From: Bacteroidaceae bacterium
GTDB lineage: Bacteria; Bacteroidota; Bacteroidia; Bacteroidales; Bacteroidaceae
NCBI GenBank assembly: GCA_017936265.1
Contig: JAGBFX010000003.1
Location: forward strand, 1-64,000
Direction of reading: 5' to 3'
DNA length: 64,000 nucleotides
This document shows positions 20,801 through 28,600 of the stretch, piece after piece. The notes under the pieces were generated by a model. That model was not told the origin of the DNA and did not search any database. It saw only the letters and a program-made list of their open reading frames with translations. The number at the start of each line of letters is the position of its first letter. The first letter of the stretch is position 1. The position numbers were made by a program, and so were the translations under genes.

Positions 20801-23214
20801 GTAAACTGCAGATGATTGGCATCGGCAAGAGTGATAAGCTCATCAAAATCACGGAAATTCTCCTCTTTCTCGCCTGTTGAGTGGTTTATGCGTGTGGCAA
20901 CCGTATCGCCGCAGAGCTGGTTGAGCGTTGCACGGTCAAGAATCTTCTTCTCCTTGGCCTTGAGCACGAACTCGGGCATGGTATACCATTTTGACGGAAT
21001 ATATGAGTAAAGATTACCGTCAATCTCCCTGTTGGCATATGTTATACAAGGATGTAGCTTTATATCCTTGTCCGTCAGGTTATTGAGTTCTATCTCGAAC
21101 AGACGTCCGGGGCTGTTGATATACACATTGCCATTATAAGGGAACGGATTTACCCTTGGATTTATCACAATGTCGACATCGCCCAGTTTGACACTGGATG
21201 AAGCATTGAAGGCTGTAGAATATTCCATGAGCAGCGCCGGCTCGACACCGTCCTGCCCGATATTGAGCATGCTCAAGCGCTCGTAGTCGAAAAGATAGAG
21301 CCGTGCCACATTGCCTGAACCCTCGGAGAGTTCCACCTGGCTGAAATCGGTCAGAGTCTCCTTTTCTCCACCTTTGATGCTCTTGTTGAACTCTTCGAAT
21401 CCACCGAAGAACTTGTCGAACTCATCATCGGTAAAGGTCTTTGTCTCATTAGGCTTTATGGTTATATAGTTGTCGGCCAGGCGCTTGCCCTTCATATATT
21501 CTCCCGAGTATGCGACCTCATCCTGCGCAAAGTAGAACATACAGGGGAACAGACGCATGTTCTTTGGGGAGAGACTCTTTATCTTGAGGGTAAACAACCT
21601 CGAAGGTTTGTCAAAATAGTACTCACCGTCAGTCGGCAATATCGGCATCTTGGGCTCAAGCGTAATGTTGAACATCTCGCCGCTTATGACGTTGGGCGAT
21701 GTACGGAAGGGAGTACGTCCTTTTCCGACTATCGTCTCGCGCAGCACGGGCTTGCCGCCTGTATAACGGCAGACACGTACGAAAGCCGTATCAATCTCCT
21801 CGGAAAAATAGTCATTCGAAGGTTTTCCGATTACAAAACCTGTCTTGGCCTTGAATGCAATGGCATCGCGGTCAAAATCGTAACCTCCGGCCAGACGATC
21901 GAACTCTTCGGCGGGAAGGGTAATCTTCTCGCCCGCAGGTATCTCAATATACTCGTTCCTGTGCTGTCTGTCGGGCGCAGCCGTAACACCCCAGTTACCC
22001 TTGTAGTACTGCATGAGCATACACACGGGAATTGTCTCGCTGCTCCTGTTCTCAAGCGTCACATTGAACAGTTCACTGGGAGACTCGAAATATGAGTACA
22101 TCGCCGAAGGCAGCTCCGTGAACTTGGGTTCAACGGTCACGTTTATCGGGAGGTCAATGACAGGATTATCGACAACTATATCATTGTCATGACCTTGATT
22201 GTCATCCTCCATAATCAGCACCACCATCTCACTCTTACCCTCATTGCCTATCTGTGTATAGTTGGGGTTGGAAGCATCGTTCACAAGAGGACGTGCTGTA
22301 ACCTGAGCTACATATTTCACATTCCTGTAACGCTTGAGTTTGGCAACCACATTATAAGGCACAATGCATTGGGGGGTCATGAGACCACACTGCTGGAAAG
22401 CAATGTTGCCACTGTGCAGGACAGCGTCGGAAGGATACTGTTCCTCGCTGAGCTGGTAAATACAGAAGTCATATATGAACTGACGCGTTACGGTAAGACC
22501 CGCATTGTTGAATGTAGGTTCAGTCCATGAGAAACGGGGGTTGAACGTGGGGAAATAGGCTGTATAAAAGCCACCCTCCTCTACAAAATCCGAATCGCCT
22601 TGATTGCCGTCATTGATGTAGGTTATATTGTTGAATGACGGCGGATTGGCATTGTAGCAGACATCGAAGAAACAGGTTCCTTCGCCAAGGAAGTCTCCCG
22701 GGTCATTGAAATCGGTAAAGTTGGTCTTTGCCGTTATCCTGAGGCCGTAGTGTCCCTCGGGCAACAGACCGAAAGAGCCGTTGGCCGCACCGCCCTGGAA
22801 TGTATCGAACAGGACTCCTCCACCGTACATCTCGGTTCCGGCATCATACTGGCGGAACATATTGTAGAGGTCGGTCTGTGTCAGCACACGCGACTGTCCC
22901 GGCTGCAGAGGGATATATATAGGCATTGTGCGGCTCGCCATGGTAGCAAGATAGGAGTCGCTGTTAGGCCATATATCGACAGCATTCTCGATTGGACCCT
23001 CAATTCTTGCCTCAAGACGTACCGGCAGGAACTCGCTGGCACTGTTGTTGGTTACGACAATATTGAAGAAACGTCCAGGGTCACTCATATATATGCCGCC
23101 TTGCGCCGGCAAGGGGTTCTGCTTGCGTTGTACGGTTACCGATACCTGCGCAAACAGGGAGCCTGCGCACATCAGCATTAACACTATTGTTGAAAATATC
23201 CTATGCTTTATCAT
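8869..23214 (-). CDS. Giant secreted protein (4,781 aa) with seven N-terminal modules, EF-hand/LRR blocks and three L7/L12-like C-terminal domains
   Basis: A single uninterrupted frame with a Sec signal peptide (MIKHRIFSTIVLMLMCAGSLFAQ). Residues 25 to about 1300 hold seven copies of a beta-rich module, each opening with a pattern like V.V.PK..P.P...YF..P..LFEV.L.N. The middle (about 1300-2850) has Gly-rich alternating beta segments and extended acidic/Lys-rich parts. Residues about 2850-3300 include Tyr-rich segments. Near residue 3338 there is a textbook EF-hand loop (DADKDGKMHIDE), then leucine-rich repeats to about 4400 (e.g. LDLSNNPELRTL, LDCSGNSLTEL), broken by two further cap-like units (KAMGETFYKYMK, RAMGATLYDALK). 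Residues about 4547-4781 are three L7/L12 C-terminal-domain-like units. There is no T9SS tail. Its position after an outer-membrane barrel gene suggests a surface location. The function is unknown. Confidence 0.85.
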   Translation of the reverse strand: MIKHRIFSTIVLMLMCAGSLFAQVSVTVQRKQNPLPAQGGIYMSDPGRFFNIVVTNNSASEFLPVRLEARIEGPIENAVDIWPNSDSYLATMASRTMPIYIPLQPGQSRVLTQTDLYNMFRQYDAGTEMYGGGVLFDTFQGGAANGSFGLLPEGHYGLRITAKTNFTDFNDPGDFLGEGTCFFDVCYNANPPSFNNITYINDGNQGDSDFVEEGGFYTAYFPTFNPRFSWTEPTFNNAGLTVTRQFIYDFCIYQLSEEQYPSDAVLHSGNIAFQQCGLMTPQCIVPYNVVAKLKRYRNVKYVAQVTARPLVNDASNPNYTQIGNEGKSEMVVLIMEDDNQGHDNDIVVDNPVIDLPINVTVEPKFTELPSAMYSYFESPSELFNVTLENRSSETIPVCMLMQYYKGNWGVTAAPDRQHRNEYIEIPAGEKITLPAEEFDRLAGGYDFDRDAIAFKAKTGFVIGKPSNDYFSEEIDTAFVRVCRYTGGKPVLRETIVGKGRTPFRTSPNVISGEMFNITLEPKMPILPTDGEYYFDKPSRLFTLKIKSLSPKNMRLFPCMFYFAQDEVAYSGEYMKGKRLADNYITIKPNETKTFTDDEFDKFFGGFEEFNKSIKGGEKETLTDFSQVELSEGSGNVARLYLFDYERLSMLNIGQDGVEPALLMEYSTAFNASSSVKLGDVDIVINPRVNPFPYNGNVYINSPGRLFEIELNNLTDKDIKLHPCITYANREIDGNLYSYIPSKWYTMPEFVLKAKEKKILDRATLNQLCGDTVATRINHSTGEKEENFRDFDELITLADANHLQFTLINADSARAVPADAEDRMKRILVANQSFDFWADEDVVLTDLDVSISLKMNPMPYNARAYFTKPEQLFEVSLSNTGDMSAVLVPMVMYEFNDDDGITYLSNSYKDKELKRVVIKPGETIKLDDEQVNLYFAGKGFTRIKSDQEGNITEKAEYDILNADKDITIDPELFSKLTFTALKPAVQQVAVGKLSDFIMGEGHVRYQVSPLVRLDDVTVTVKPKLDPMPAKSELYFESPAALFEVELKNNTANTYNVLPNIMYLFDEFGSYYTSVFKEPRYDKAIALGPNEVKKLTAGELNALCGMPDSIKCFESRLNGTFVEADIPDISKVVNLQSFNQIEVVAYSADSLKKIAANEKNRKARAMLGGGKSDFNAKEMDFSEVVVTVAPKKDATFKPEPDEYFEKPGNLFEVTLLNVTGKEQKVGLRLTYNDRFFISKPDSIITVKPDEKLKLSASRLNDLCGHDMYSYGAPLFEADTLGTVKPEKPDPLEIEMKEGDNKITALVWRKIIEDEDKPSVYKVDSISVCDTVFQPALRDLWIGEYRLTLTEAKKVDAKDKELKDKGYECFKGKGYVHTTMMQVPVRVAVEFDSIYVDASIKRVVKNGVKSITEKSAHVPLDLFEENFVKELQKSDSINAEAKVEELLKESGVGAFYNYVVGNAMQTLAKVDSAAIVTLPIGLSVPMDKDMECPATIQLAQMEFLPESANLDLIGEFVLPECEAIESEILIFAARKLGTSPESFLPQSGSLGLVKSFKVKDPESDFTFTFNAPTNQDYSKATDGCFISWKDGKFHELCASISMNLPSDELIKDNGKAALDPSVHPEITLTAFIADAEDWFATVKMDPFQVASAPGFTFSAVGDSVGIVLDRSKKRTPAGIKFPDNYKYDGKLGLSADPGKSEKAYNEWQGFYFEELSCKLPHFVELNSEDDSRVKVAVKSVIYDASGFSMTASVDSLFTYGTPKVGGWKITLDNIYLNIKQNGFGSSGLSGRIEVPLLCKKDTTEKAQIGYKADIQSVAHGKKDGLAVNFKMQQIDDEVGLDFMLAKVKFNKDSTYFNVIYCDTLPKGKQTLVELCLDGKVSITCLEDIDFDLPDIPFKNMRIANFDQSLLTGKKSNDKKDNGKGVASPDGNTNFHTGKWALAGDPGSDEGTFWGGMPLVLENISMKVGDGAGTIGLGIEGGIVVMGNKKFGLGATVGLTIWSEIDWEELTIKYKEVKFEKLHVEGQFAGMVSVVGDLEVSDEEEKSGFDADLDVTVKGLFDIKLSGGYYKVKKSEEELKLDDPEERNDEYYHAGYFLAKAGFGVGLPLGPVSLKEISGGFFVNYSVSASEVAGSDDMVDALEKSVKPKYKSYGGMFGLGLAVGDDNFINGKASLLLMVDIQRDGIRVPGVVMQGEVHALCASADAESGLVNGKVTILYEDTTTPDITEDEKKAMDASELKEKLAAKNKEHKMFRLSVTVDTDIAAMYKKFTGDEYQVKAPISDLQALDQKSADSENQGEKKNESSSSGKLESKGYVKSGCGASINMELEIRNYPSLDKTYWHLYVGEPDESKRCRVTFIDFEVGRNSPVGLWAKVYANMYLCIGNELPGNGQLPALPDKVQEALGMKGADGKVDASLKRKLDAAREQTMKGGPAGDINGGIMVGAALGAEIGCNAVFCYADIEGMLGFDLILKQYKEGVKCTDGSRAGGKNGFYATGQIYAMLKGELGLMLDLWIFKGKVPLVDMTIGALLQGGFPNPTWVYGRLRAKGSVLGGLIKFSSTIEMKAGKVCVPEMGNPLDDIKIFGDVQPGDEDIEKGWSAKSLASCYGKSTFTTNMKIDKVLTLVDEGATMREDGMGGDGSQITRKYVFHLDNNFEMKKYDESDPTDDERAAITTYVTHANPTFDRENYEIVTGSLEPNTLYRIKLRGTCKEIVNGDEVDPIYRDSLSNYKDVHRPFADERYVYFRTGELSNDINKEVVGYLPNESEFTQTLENATQPSIMEQHVRDDYWNNPDHEFVASIKEYDEATGMYVLPDARQGLRKGQVSKYDNLPVIEIVEQGYDDEGKEFKYATVTIEKPVPGENFIKDKTYRFEIKRINRAQLDSYMDMIEENYKSIMAMTKEDVDAYEQQLAEMDEAIAEGDAKAGDKQVNQAIRDLYNYYKEVGEMYGENEAEQRIKEYKEELKSNAQGFAEVVYTKDYIYNGIATFQDFVSRGGWDLWRKNYSKGSPVDYSSLYCKVEDVEMSGSDSRSTNPYYALNFWHSQAAITYNKTPEYDFCSYPFNRCNVGAMEGNEISTGVTFEPGYEWLRNRITNSAATVSDATYDYYYNPKHNTKWYRYDDIDGTSVFTDILDAYQSDAHIAANFERWIKYYYNYHKLGKGNADFDLAAENGYILTGYMNYYPQKSDKAYAAMPRWQLGLIYAADHPHKYGLNEANCGRLATYAYKYMNGDWETFNPLDFLKRIKKITVKMRFCDGYNIAAVTGNGSTVNQYGTRPLTSAKRTVVMSEKVDLKSVWEGGKSVVSFTFGDTEVENEEFVHIGDKAMLAYILKYYDADKDGKMHIDEMNKITTLTLDFDNIYTYKDGRKVYISSLDALKNMPNLRSLYLYDNAASTHNEFRKNTPSLSFESNPNLNYVLMNRWYVNKLDFGSNSELVTLKIDMREKSGSTADKMAAVNNGTVKHKGIEYLNVSKCSKLKVLHAVDCDLKEIDLSKNINLEEIDLRMNHIRNLDISAAYRIKEENVRLGYQVKEGAATPRNNVVRNDVVTFGISSGGATINDMDSPNCVVCFTIKKSEDAAREKMDKNLYNRLNELAKEAGKELDVWALEQTTLHAEGLGIKSIEYLDYYMPELASLYIDDNELTALDISGFHKLRRVYANNNMIHNFTVGEKNAMEILYINNNGLSALPVDMMPSLSILECGNNNIDVLYPAACKYLSKLDCSGNSLTELHLDKLNYITTLSISDNRIDAAGFSMPAGNGLTAFNAKNAFTGLETIDLSAYTRLRKVDISHNKELKSFVMPEMATSLEYLYANDCSLNTGFKLGNEASKNWTSLIEVDLSNNPELAVEVGYYPDSYKELRKINVSGCDVKDVFFGIGLTKPEQCKITFLGVGVPQRRTGDKVAVRVLSSKWFTKWDEWKDWPENIHTTYMIVVRNYQSMEVLAFYDEDEDRYLESLSKDDIVLRKAMGETFYKYMKDKLRPDSLGYRALHTYNIAELAALEAANMEIVNLGGILKYMPNVKTVDAKGNELENVDIPVNGLKVLDLSNNPELRTLSAKYEGCAERINLSHSFIDDNILNMAALMSRGGALIASSDLGPNPLVLKSRTAKMSPKTITLLSKNRELDLQGCYANVLKFSGKSITFHSARISTCEMEKLLIENNEQPIELVFTTVDMPLLWVNKWIDDNPNCKFTMRVETGNEEIDQKLNGMLSLINSATATGSVSKLTDEMKQMANNILLPYAFRGDVPKGIRFNEVLDEFGLHETRTDDDLRMSRAMGATLYDALKKEYAPDKEYLHVEDLKNVTSLDCAGMGVVDLNVVLQYMPSVTRVDASENAIDKMLIPVRGIYILSNGTVPLDTLVFRSKAIALDLKGTTINQNVLDAALKNVVTNLRVSSPGQWTIDEASNKLGELTISGSVNIYSCKMQTLKLQSLYLIMHGDLDKISISNLQLDRNVTPSIIFKSADVALKFLADWSKGNYSGQRFNMVLLGGNKTACDAALEGFNTEAKAGRGFSDANKQLAIDAIIDCVAKGNFASGAKFDDMLKEVGYVAKNNPYEVYMTSAGDNKVSVITAVREHCGYTLVEAKALCDNAPVVAGGFATRADAEALRKDIVTAGGGAVVLADASIKPVQADETRGYEVVLLGVGASKLNVVKALRDVCGLTLTEANTLCGSAPVVIATDKTESEAQAIKSAIDAVGGSTQVNAPLNAPSNLQKVVQKSEFNVVLTSVGTNRLNVVKAVKESCGMSLTEANTITKTIPVVVASDKSQDEAEAIKSAIELAGGTASLE
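8872..9575 (-). repeat. Three tandem L7/L12 C-terminal-domain-like units within the giant gene
   Basis: The units begin near residues 4547, 4628 and 4710 of the giant protein, each about 65-70 residues long. They open YEVYMTSAGDNKVSVITAVR, YEVVLLGVGASKLNVVKALR and FNVVLTSVGTNRLNVVKAVK. Each continues with G..L.EA (TLVEAKAL, TLTEANTL, SLTEANTI), then P.V and a DAEALRK- or EAEAIKS-like helix and a final AGG turn. This matches the bL12 C-terminal domain pattern (F.V.L...G.NK..VIK.VR..TGL.L.EAK.LV...P...K...EA..LK..LE.AGA) in order and spacing. Units 1 and 2 have two cysteines each, which bacterial bL12 domains usually lack. Confidence 0.85.
19500..23145 (-). repeat. Seven-copy novel beta-rich module at the N-terminus of the giant protein
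   Basis: The copies start near residues 25, 361, 516, 685, 851, 1018 and 1186. Shared positions are a V.V strand, then P+..P.P or similar, then Y(I/F) followed by two or three residues and P, then (L/R)(L/F)F(N/E)(V/I), then N.(T/S). Spacing after the first copy is about 155-170 residues. The DNA copies are diverged, so this is old duplication. I do not recognise the family; an Ig-like or FN3-like sandwich is the most likely fold. Confidence 0.65.
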
Positions 23215-23244
23215 AGCTCTTTCGATTTTCTTGTTCTACTATGG

Positions 23245-25095
23245 CTAAAGTGGGGAAGCCTCCACACTATTCATCTTCTGACGGTTCTCGTTATTCTTCT
23301 GTCTCTGGTACTCAAGCATCTGACGTTCACGTATCGCGCTGCGTGAGAAGTCGGAATAATACTCATACTTTCCGTAGCGCGCGATTTCATCCTTGGCCCT
23401 ACGCTTTATGCTGAATGCCGTAAAGGAGAAACTGTAGCTGAACGAACATGTGAAATCATATCCCTTTTCGCGCATGTACTCCTCGACAACCAGGTTGGTA
23501 TTCGCATATCTGCTGTAGTTCAGATTGAAAGTAAAGTTGTGCACCTTCGCGAGTGTATATGCCGCTGAAAGATTGGCGGCTGCAGTTATGCTCTTGTCGC
23601 TGTCCATACGGTTGTCGACAAGTGATGCCGAGGCATTGAGCGACAGGTTCCTCTCTTTGAGCAGTGCCTTTGAAGCGCTAAGGGTATAGACATTCGTCGT
23701 ATATTTGGAGTCGTATCCGTTTGACTGCTGGAAACTGTAGTTGAAGCTGAAATTGGTCTCTATCGGGATGACTGTCAGCGAGTAGTTCGAGCCGACAGCG
23801 AGAGTACCCACATCACCGGCTCCCGCGATTGTCTTGTTGTTGTCCTCGTTAATGGAGTAGTTTCCTGTGAGCGAGAAGTAATGCCCCAGTTTCTCGGTAT
23901 TGGTGTTGTAGGATACCGTAGCCGAGAAACTGTTCATTGTACGGTCGATGCGCGTCGTGTCATTCACCTGCGCCACACCGTCGTACTGGCACTGCCTGTA
24001 ACCGTTGTAGTTCGCCGAGAGGCTTATCTTGTTTCCGAGAGGCATTGACGCATTGGCCGAGTATGTCAGACCGCGTGTCGTGTAGAGCTGTTCGCCCGAG
24101 ATATTGTCCTCTTGCAGGGAGAAATTGCCGCCCAACGTAAGGTTACCCAGACGCAGATTCGCCGCTGTACCTATATTATGATAGTTGTTGTTCATGTAAG
24201 AGACACCCATACTCATGTAATCGGGCTGTATCAGTTTATAGAAGAGAGAGAGTGATACACGGTTGAAAGTAGCGGCAAGGGTCACATCGCCCGCCCAGCG
24301 CATGAGCGAGGTGTAACGCACATCAAAAAGTTTGTCATATTTTTCGGTCTTTTCTCCCTTGAGTTGCGGAGCTTTAGTATCTGTCGAGAAGATTGACGTC
24401 GCGATATTTCCGGTAAGCGACAGCTGCTTGAATATCTGCCACCTTCCACGTAATCCAATCACCACGTTCTCCTGAGCAAATACATCATCGTACCATATAT
24501 CATCGATGGATGACTGGTGGTCCTGTGAACGGAACAGATAGAGGTCGGCAAAGTTCCTGCTGTTGCCGTAACCCACCTTTATACCCCAGCCCGAGCGTTT
24601 GTAGACAGGTTTTCCCGACGGCATCTCTCCAGGAGTGAAGTTGACCGCCTCGCGGAGCACTCCGTAGAACAATCCGAAGCGGAACCCCGAAGTGAGGCTC
24701 TTGTACTCGATACCCGCTCCATTGAACGGGAGATTATACACATATGACGAGAAAGGCATTGAACGTTTGCCGAGATGCAGTGTCCATCCCTTGTATGACG
24801 GGCTGAAATTGAAGGCAAACTGCGGGTACGACATCGAATAGTTGTTGCAGCTGTAGTAGAAAGCGAACGGCATGTTGTAACCATAGAGGTTCACGTTCAT
24901 GTTGGCATACATAGAATAGTTCAACGGCGAAGCGAAGCTGCCTCCCGAAGAGTAATACAGGGTACTCTGTAAGCCCAAAGAACCGGTAATTATAAGCGGG
25001 TCCTTCTTACGCGGGTCCTCAATAGCCTGAGAGCCACCGATGCCCAAGAGGGCAACAGCCACCAGAAGGATTGTTTTCTTGATGTATGTTTTCAT
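23245..25095 (-). CDS. Outer-membrane beta-barrel protein, first gene of the giant-protein operon
   Basis: 616 residues from the ATG at 25095. That start yields a clean signal peptide (MKTYIKKTILLVAVALLGIGGSQA), so an upstream in-frame ATG at 25194 is rejected. Almost the whole mature chain alternates polar and aromatic/hydrophobic residues in short strands (SLGLQSTLYYSSGG, ANMNVNLYGYNMPFAFYYS, SLSANYNGYRQCQY, TFNLNYSRYANTNL), separated by N/D/G-rich turns, as in outer-membrane barrels of about 20 or more strands. No TonB box or plug domain is evident. It ends in a soluble basic tail rather than a terminal aromatic strand. It is followed after 30 bases by the giant gene. A role in exporting or anchoring the giant protein is an inference from order alone. 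Confidence 0.75.
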   Translation of the reverse strand: MKTYIKKTILLVAVALLGIGGSQAIEDPRKKDPLIITGSLGLQSTLYYSSGGSFASPLNYSMYANMNVNLYGYNMPFAFYYSCNNYSMSYPQFAFNFSPSYKGWTLHLGKRSMPFSSYVYNLPFNGAGIEYKSLTSGFRFGLFYGVLREAVNFTPGEMPSGKPVYKRSGWGIKVGYGNSRNFADLYLFRSQDHQSSIDDIWYDDVFAQENVVIGLRGRWQIFKQLSLTGNIATSIFSTDTKAPQLKGEKTEKYDKLFDVRYTSLMRWAGDVTLAATFNRVSLSLFYKLIQPDYMSMGVSYMNNNYHNIGTAANLRLGNLTLGGNFSLQEDNISGEQLYTTRGLTYSANASMPLGNKISLSANYNGYRQCQYDGVAQVNDTTRIDRTMNSFSATVSYNTNTEKLGHYFSLTGNYSINEDNNKTIAGAGDVGTLAVGSNYSLTVIPIETNFSFNYSFQQSNGYDSKYTTNVYTLSASKALLKERNLSLNASASLVDNRMDSDKSITAAANLSAAYTLAKVHNFTFNLNYSRYANTNLVVEEYMREKGYDFTCSFSYSFSFTAFSIKRRAKDEIARYGKYEYYSDFSRSAIRERQMLEYQRQKNNENRQKMNSVEASPL

Positions 25096-25274
25096 CTCTC
25101 CACTATTTTTAAAAATAGCCTTTACTCTTATTCCTATATATATTGTCCTGCCGATGCAGGTAGGTATTTTCATTTTGAGGTTGCTGTGCAACATTGCCCA
25201 TATGTCGCCGTGCTATTGGAACGGCAAGGGTGGACAATCCCTTTTTTAAGGTAAAAGCAACAATGTTCCGGTTG

Positions 25275-25480
25275 CTCCAAGGACCTAATTCCATATTTAG
25301 ACGTCATAGGTTCGCTCATTCTTTCGCGACCCGCACGGCATCACAACGCGTTGTTGCGTGCGACCGAACGCTAATGAACTCACCGATAACAAAACTTTGT
25401 TTTGTCATTCCGATACGCAGTGAGGAATCTCCAGAACAAAGCGATTGAGATATCTCACATTCGTTCGATATGACATAATG
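25275..25480. repeat. Dispersed intergenic repeat, copy 1
   Basis: It comprises a GCATCAC segment with a short hairpin, then a CAAAAC...GTTTTG inverted pair, then GAGGAATCTCC, then GAGATATCTCAC...TTCG.TATGACATAA. The same order of elements, diverged, occurs at about 62815-63030 upstream of dihydroorotase. Elements of this type are common between genes and do not encode protein. Confidence 0.5.
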
Positions 25481-25564
25481 TCAAGTTATTTTTAAACACA
25501 ATTTGTGGAATTGGACCTACTCTCGCTCGGAGGTTCTCTGTTTTCAGTTTAAACAATGGTGCTC

Positions 25565-25600
25565 CCCTCCCCTGTTACGGGGAGAGGAACCATTGTTCTT
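25565..25600 (-). terminator. Possible terminator of the Ig-like T9SS protein gene
   Basis: The inverted pair GGTGCTCCCCTCCCC / GGGGAGAGGAACC lies directly downstream of the stop at 25606 on the minus strand. Pairing is imperfect and no strong U run follows. Confidence 0.35.
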
Positions 25601-25605
25601 TAAGT

Positions 25606-28600
25606 TTATTTACGTACTTTCTTTGTTACAATCTTGTCGCCCTCGCGTACCTTTATTACATAGATACCCTCGGTCATCTGCTCTACCTTACGGCCCGAAA
25701 TGTCGTAGATAGCCTCAACATTATTGCTGTCGATTGAGTTTATATCAACAATTCCGGTTGTACCCTCAATTGTACCCATTGTAACGGGAACCTTTACAGA
25801 ACCTGCCATTCCTGAGAACTGAAGTTCACGGTCAACGTCTACAAACTCGCCTGTGTACTTGTTGTAGAGACGGAATGTCACATTCTCATCGGCCTCGCCG
25901 GCAACAGAAATGAACGCAAGGCCATTGATGAAACGACCCTCGCCACGACACTCGTCGCCAACGAATGCACCGATTGTGTAATCCTCGCAATTCTCAATCT
26001 CTACCTTGGCAATCACAGCCATTGAGTTTGCGAAGCGGCTGCCGTCGTAAACCCATACACTGCGCTCTCTTGCTGCTGCACCGGCCGGAGCAGGAATTTC
26101 AGTTCCGGCGGAAGCTGAAACTTCAAACTCACCCTGTTCAAGAGAGAAGCGGTTAGGCATCTCGCAAGTAAATGCGTTTGCTGTGTATATCATGTAACCC
26201 TCATTGGGGAGAAGATCGCTGAGTGTACCCACCCAAGCACCGTCGGTCAATGTAACGAAGCCGTCGTTCTTTGAGAGGATAATGTCACCCTCGGCAAAGT
26301 TTGCAGCATCGAAGATATCCTCAACCGGATAGCGGTACTCATAAGGGTAAGATACCCAGTTCCAACCCTTGATGAACTCCTTGCTTTCGATAGCGCCGTC
26401 ATAGCTCATGACGCCTTCAAGGTCGGCATATACGGTAACTGGGTCAATATCATCCAGCATCTTTATCTTGTATGCCTGACTCTGGTCAAACATTGTCAGA
26501 GAACCGAAGGGACCCCATATAGCATCATTGAAGACAAGGTCGGTGCGGCTACGTGCCTCCACAAAGCCATCCTTAATAGCCTCAGGAGCAAACATTGCCG
26601 ATGTCAAAGAAATCCAGCTCCAGCCGCCACCAAGTGTCAATTTCTCCATAACGCTTACCATGCCGCTGGTTGTAAGCATCTCTGAAGAACCCTCAACGCT
26701 TGCCGCGTCATACTCGAATATCACATTTGAGTTCTGGCAAAGTGCCTTTGGAGTGAACTCAAACATTACACCATTGTCAACGGGCACACCCTCTGACACC
26801 TCAACAACACTCCAGTGTCCAGGGAAGCTGAACTGTGTATTCTCTATCCTCACGCTCAATGCACTTGCGTCAAAGTCGGCATCCTCGGGCAAGAATCTTA
26901 CCATTACCTCACGTGCCTCGCCGTCGTTGTATAGCGGTTCGTTAAAACCATCGAAAGAGATTTCATCCACTTTTCTCTTTACATTCACAACACATTGTGC
27001 TGTAACCGACGGATTATCCTCGCTTGTAAAGGTAATGGTAGCAGTACCCTTGTTCATTGTGCGGAAGTTATGCATACCTGTAACCACGCCTATGCCCAAA
27101 TACTCAACAACAAGATTATCATCAACCTCAACGATGATATTCTTGTTTGTAGCATCTTCGGGGAGAGCAATTGCAGTGATTGAGAAATCAATCTGCTCAT
27201 TACCGAACCATATTGTCTTCTCTGTTTCGGAGAGCTGAATCTCATTCACTGACTGAACGACAAACAAAGACACCTGGTCGGTAATGGTCTCATTTACCGT
27301 AGCCATAAGTGATATGCTGCCATCATAAGGAACTGTGATGAAACGGAATCTGATTCTGCACTCAGTCTTTGCATCGTTGAGTACAACCTCCTCCACGGCA
27401 ACCTCGGCATCGCCAAGTTCCATATAGTCACTATTGACAATGGACATAACGAAGGATTCTACTGTTGCATCGCCCGGTTCTACAACAGCAATAGCCTCAA
27501 CAATCTGACCGACGGCTACCTGCACACCGTTCAAGCCCTCTTCTATTACCTGGTCGGCGATGCTGGTAATTCTCACGCCACTTGGGGTGCGCTTGATAAC
27601 GGTAGAATATTCAACTGCCACATCAGGGTTATCCTCGCTTTTGAATATGAATGTAACCTCGCCTGGAGCATACGCATGCAACTGGTAGACACCGGCATCA
27701 TCGCTCTTGATAATCTCGGCAACTTCAGGATTTGAAGATTCAACCGTGAACTCCTCATTCTTCACATTGCCGGGAGCAACCGCATACTTGAAATCGAAGA
27801 TATCTCCGTCGCTGTCAATCCAGTACTCATCCAGCAATGATACATCGATGTACTCTACCCTGTTATATACATTAAGGAGCACATTATCGGACCTCACGCC
27901 ATCGGCTTGTGCCTCAATGCATACCTCAACATCAGGTATTGTATTGAACACGAAGTCCATTATACACTGTCCGTCGGTAATCTTTGTGCTTACAATTTCT
28001 ACTCCGACAGTTTCAGTTGGGATTTCCATACCGTCTGATGTAACGAAACGGAATGAGAAATCGGTATAGTCGGCATCGGCAGGGTTGAGCTCTGCAACCA
28101 CGGTAACAGTCTCGTTTACATATACATCGGCCATAGGACGGGTCTCGGAAACGGCAACATCCTCGCCGTTGACTGTCAGGAAGTTCACTCCATATACAGC
28201 CTGCCTGATTACGGTTCTTACCTTTACACTCATTGTAGGGTCATACTTGCTTGTGAACACAAGGTTTGTTTCGCCCTTCTTGACAGCAGTGACAGTGAAC
28301 TTTGTACCTGTATCATCGTATTCTACAAGAACAACCGACTCATCCTCTGAGGCTACTGTATACTCCTCATTGGGTTCAATCACGGTCTCACCGCTGTTCT
28401 CATCAATTACCCAATGGAATATCGGCAGATTGACGGAACCCATCATGTCCTTGGAGTTCTCGTCATATATAGTAAACTCTATTTCACCTTTATAAGTGAA
28501 CTCCTGAAGGGCTGAAAGCACATTTACCTGGAATGTTGTCGTAACTTCGGGGTTGTCATCGGCAACAGCAGTTACAGTAACAGAACCTTTTGCCACCGGG

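Larger units (their letters stand above)
25096..25605. other. Gene-free stretch between two exported-protein loci
   Basis: This stretch contains the leader of the giant-protein operon (right of 25095) and an intergenic repeat at about 25275-25480. A C-rich/G-rich inverted pair near 25562-25600 (GCTCCCCTCCCC...GGGGAGAGGAACC) lies just after the stop of the gene at 25606 and could be its terminator. I found no clear -7 box for the giant operon. No gene is supported here. Confidence 0.5.
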
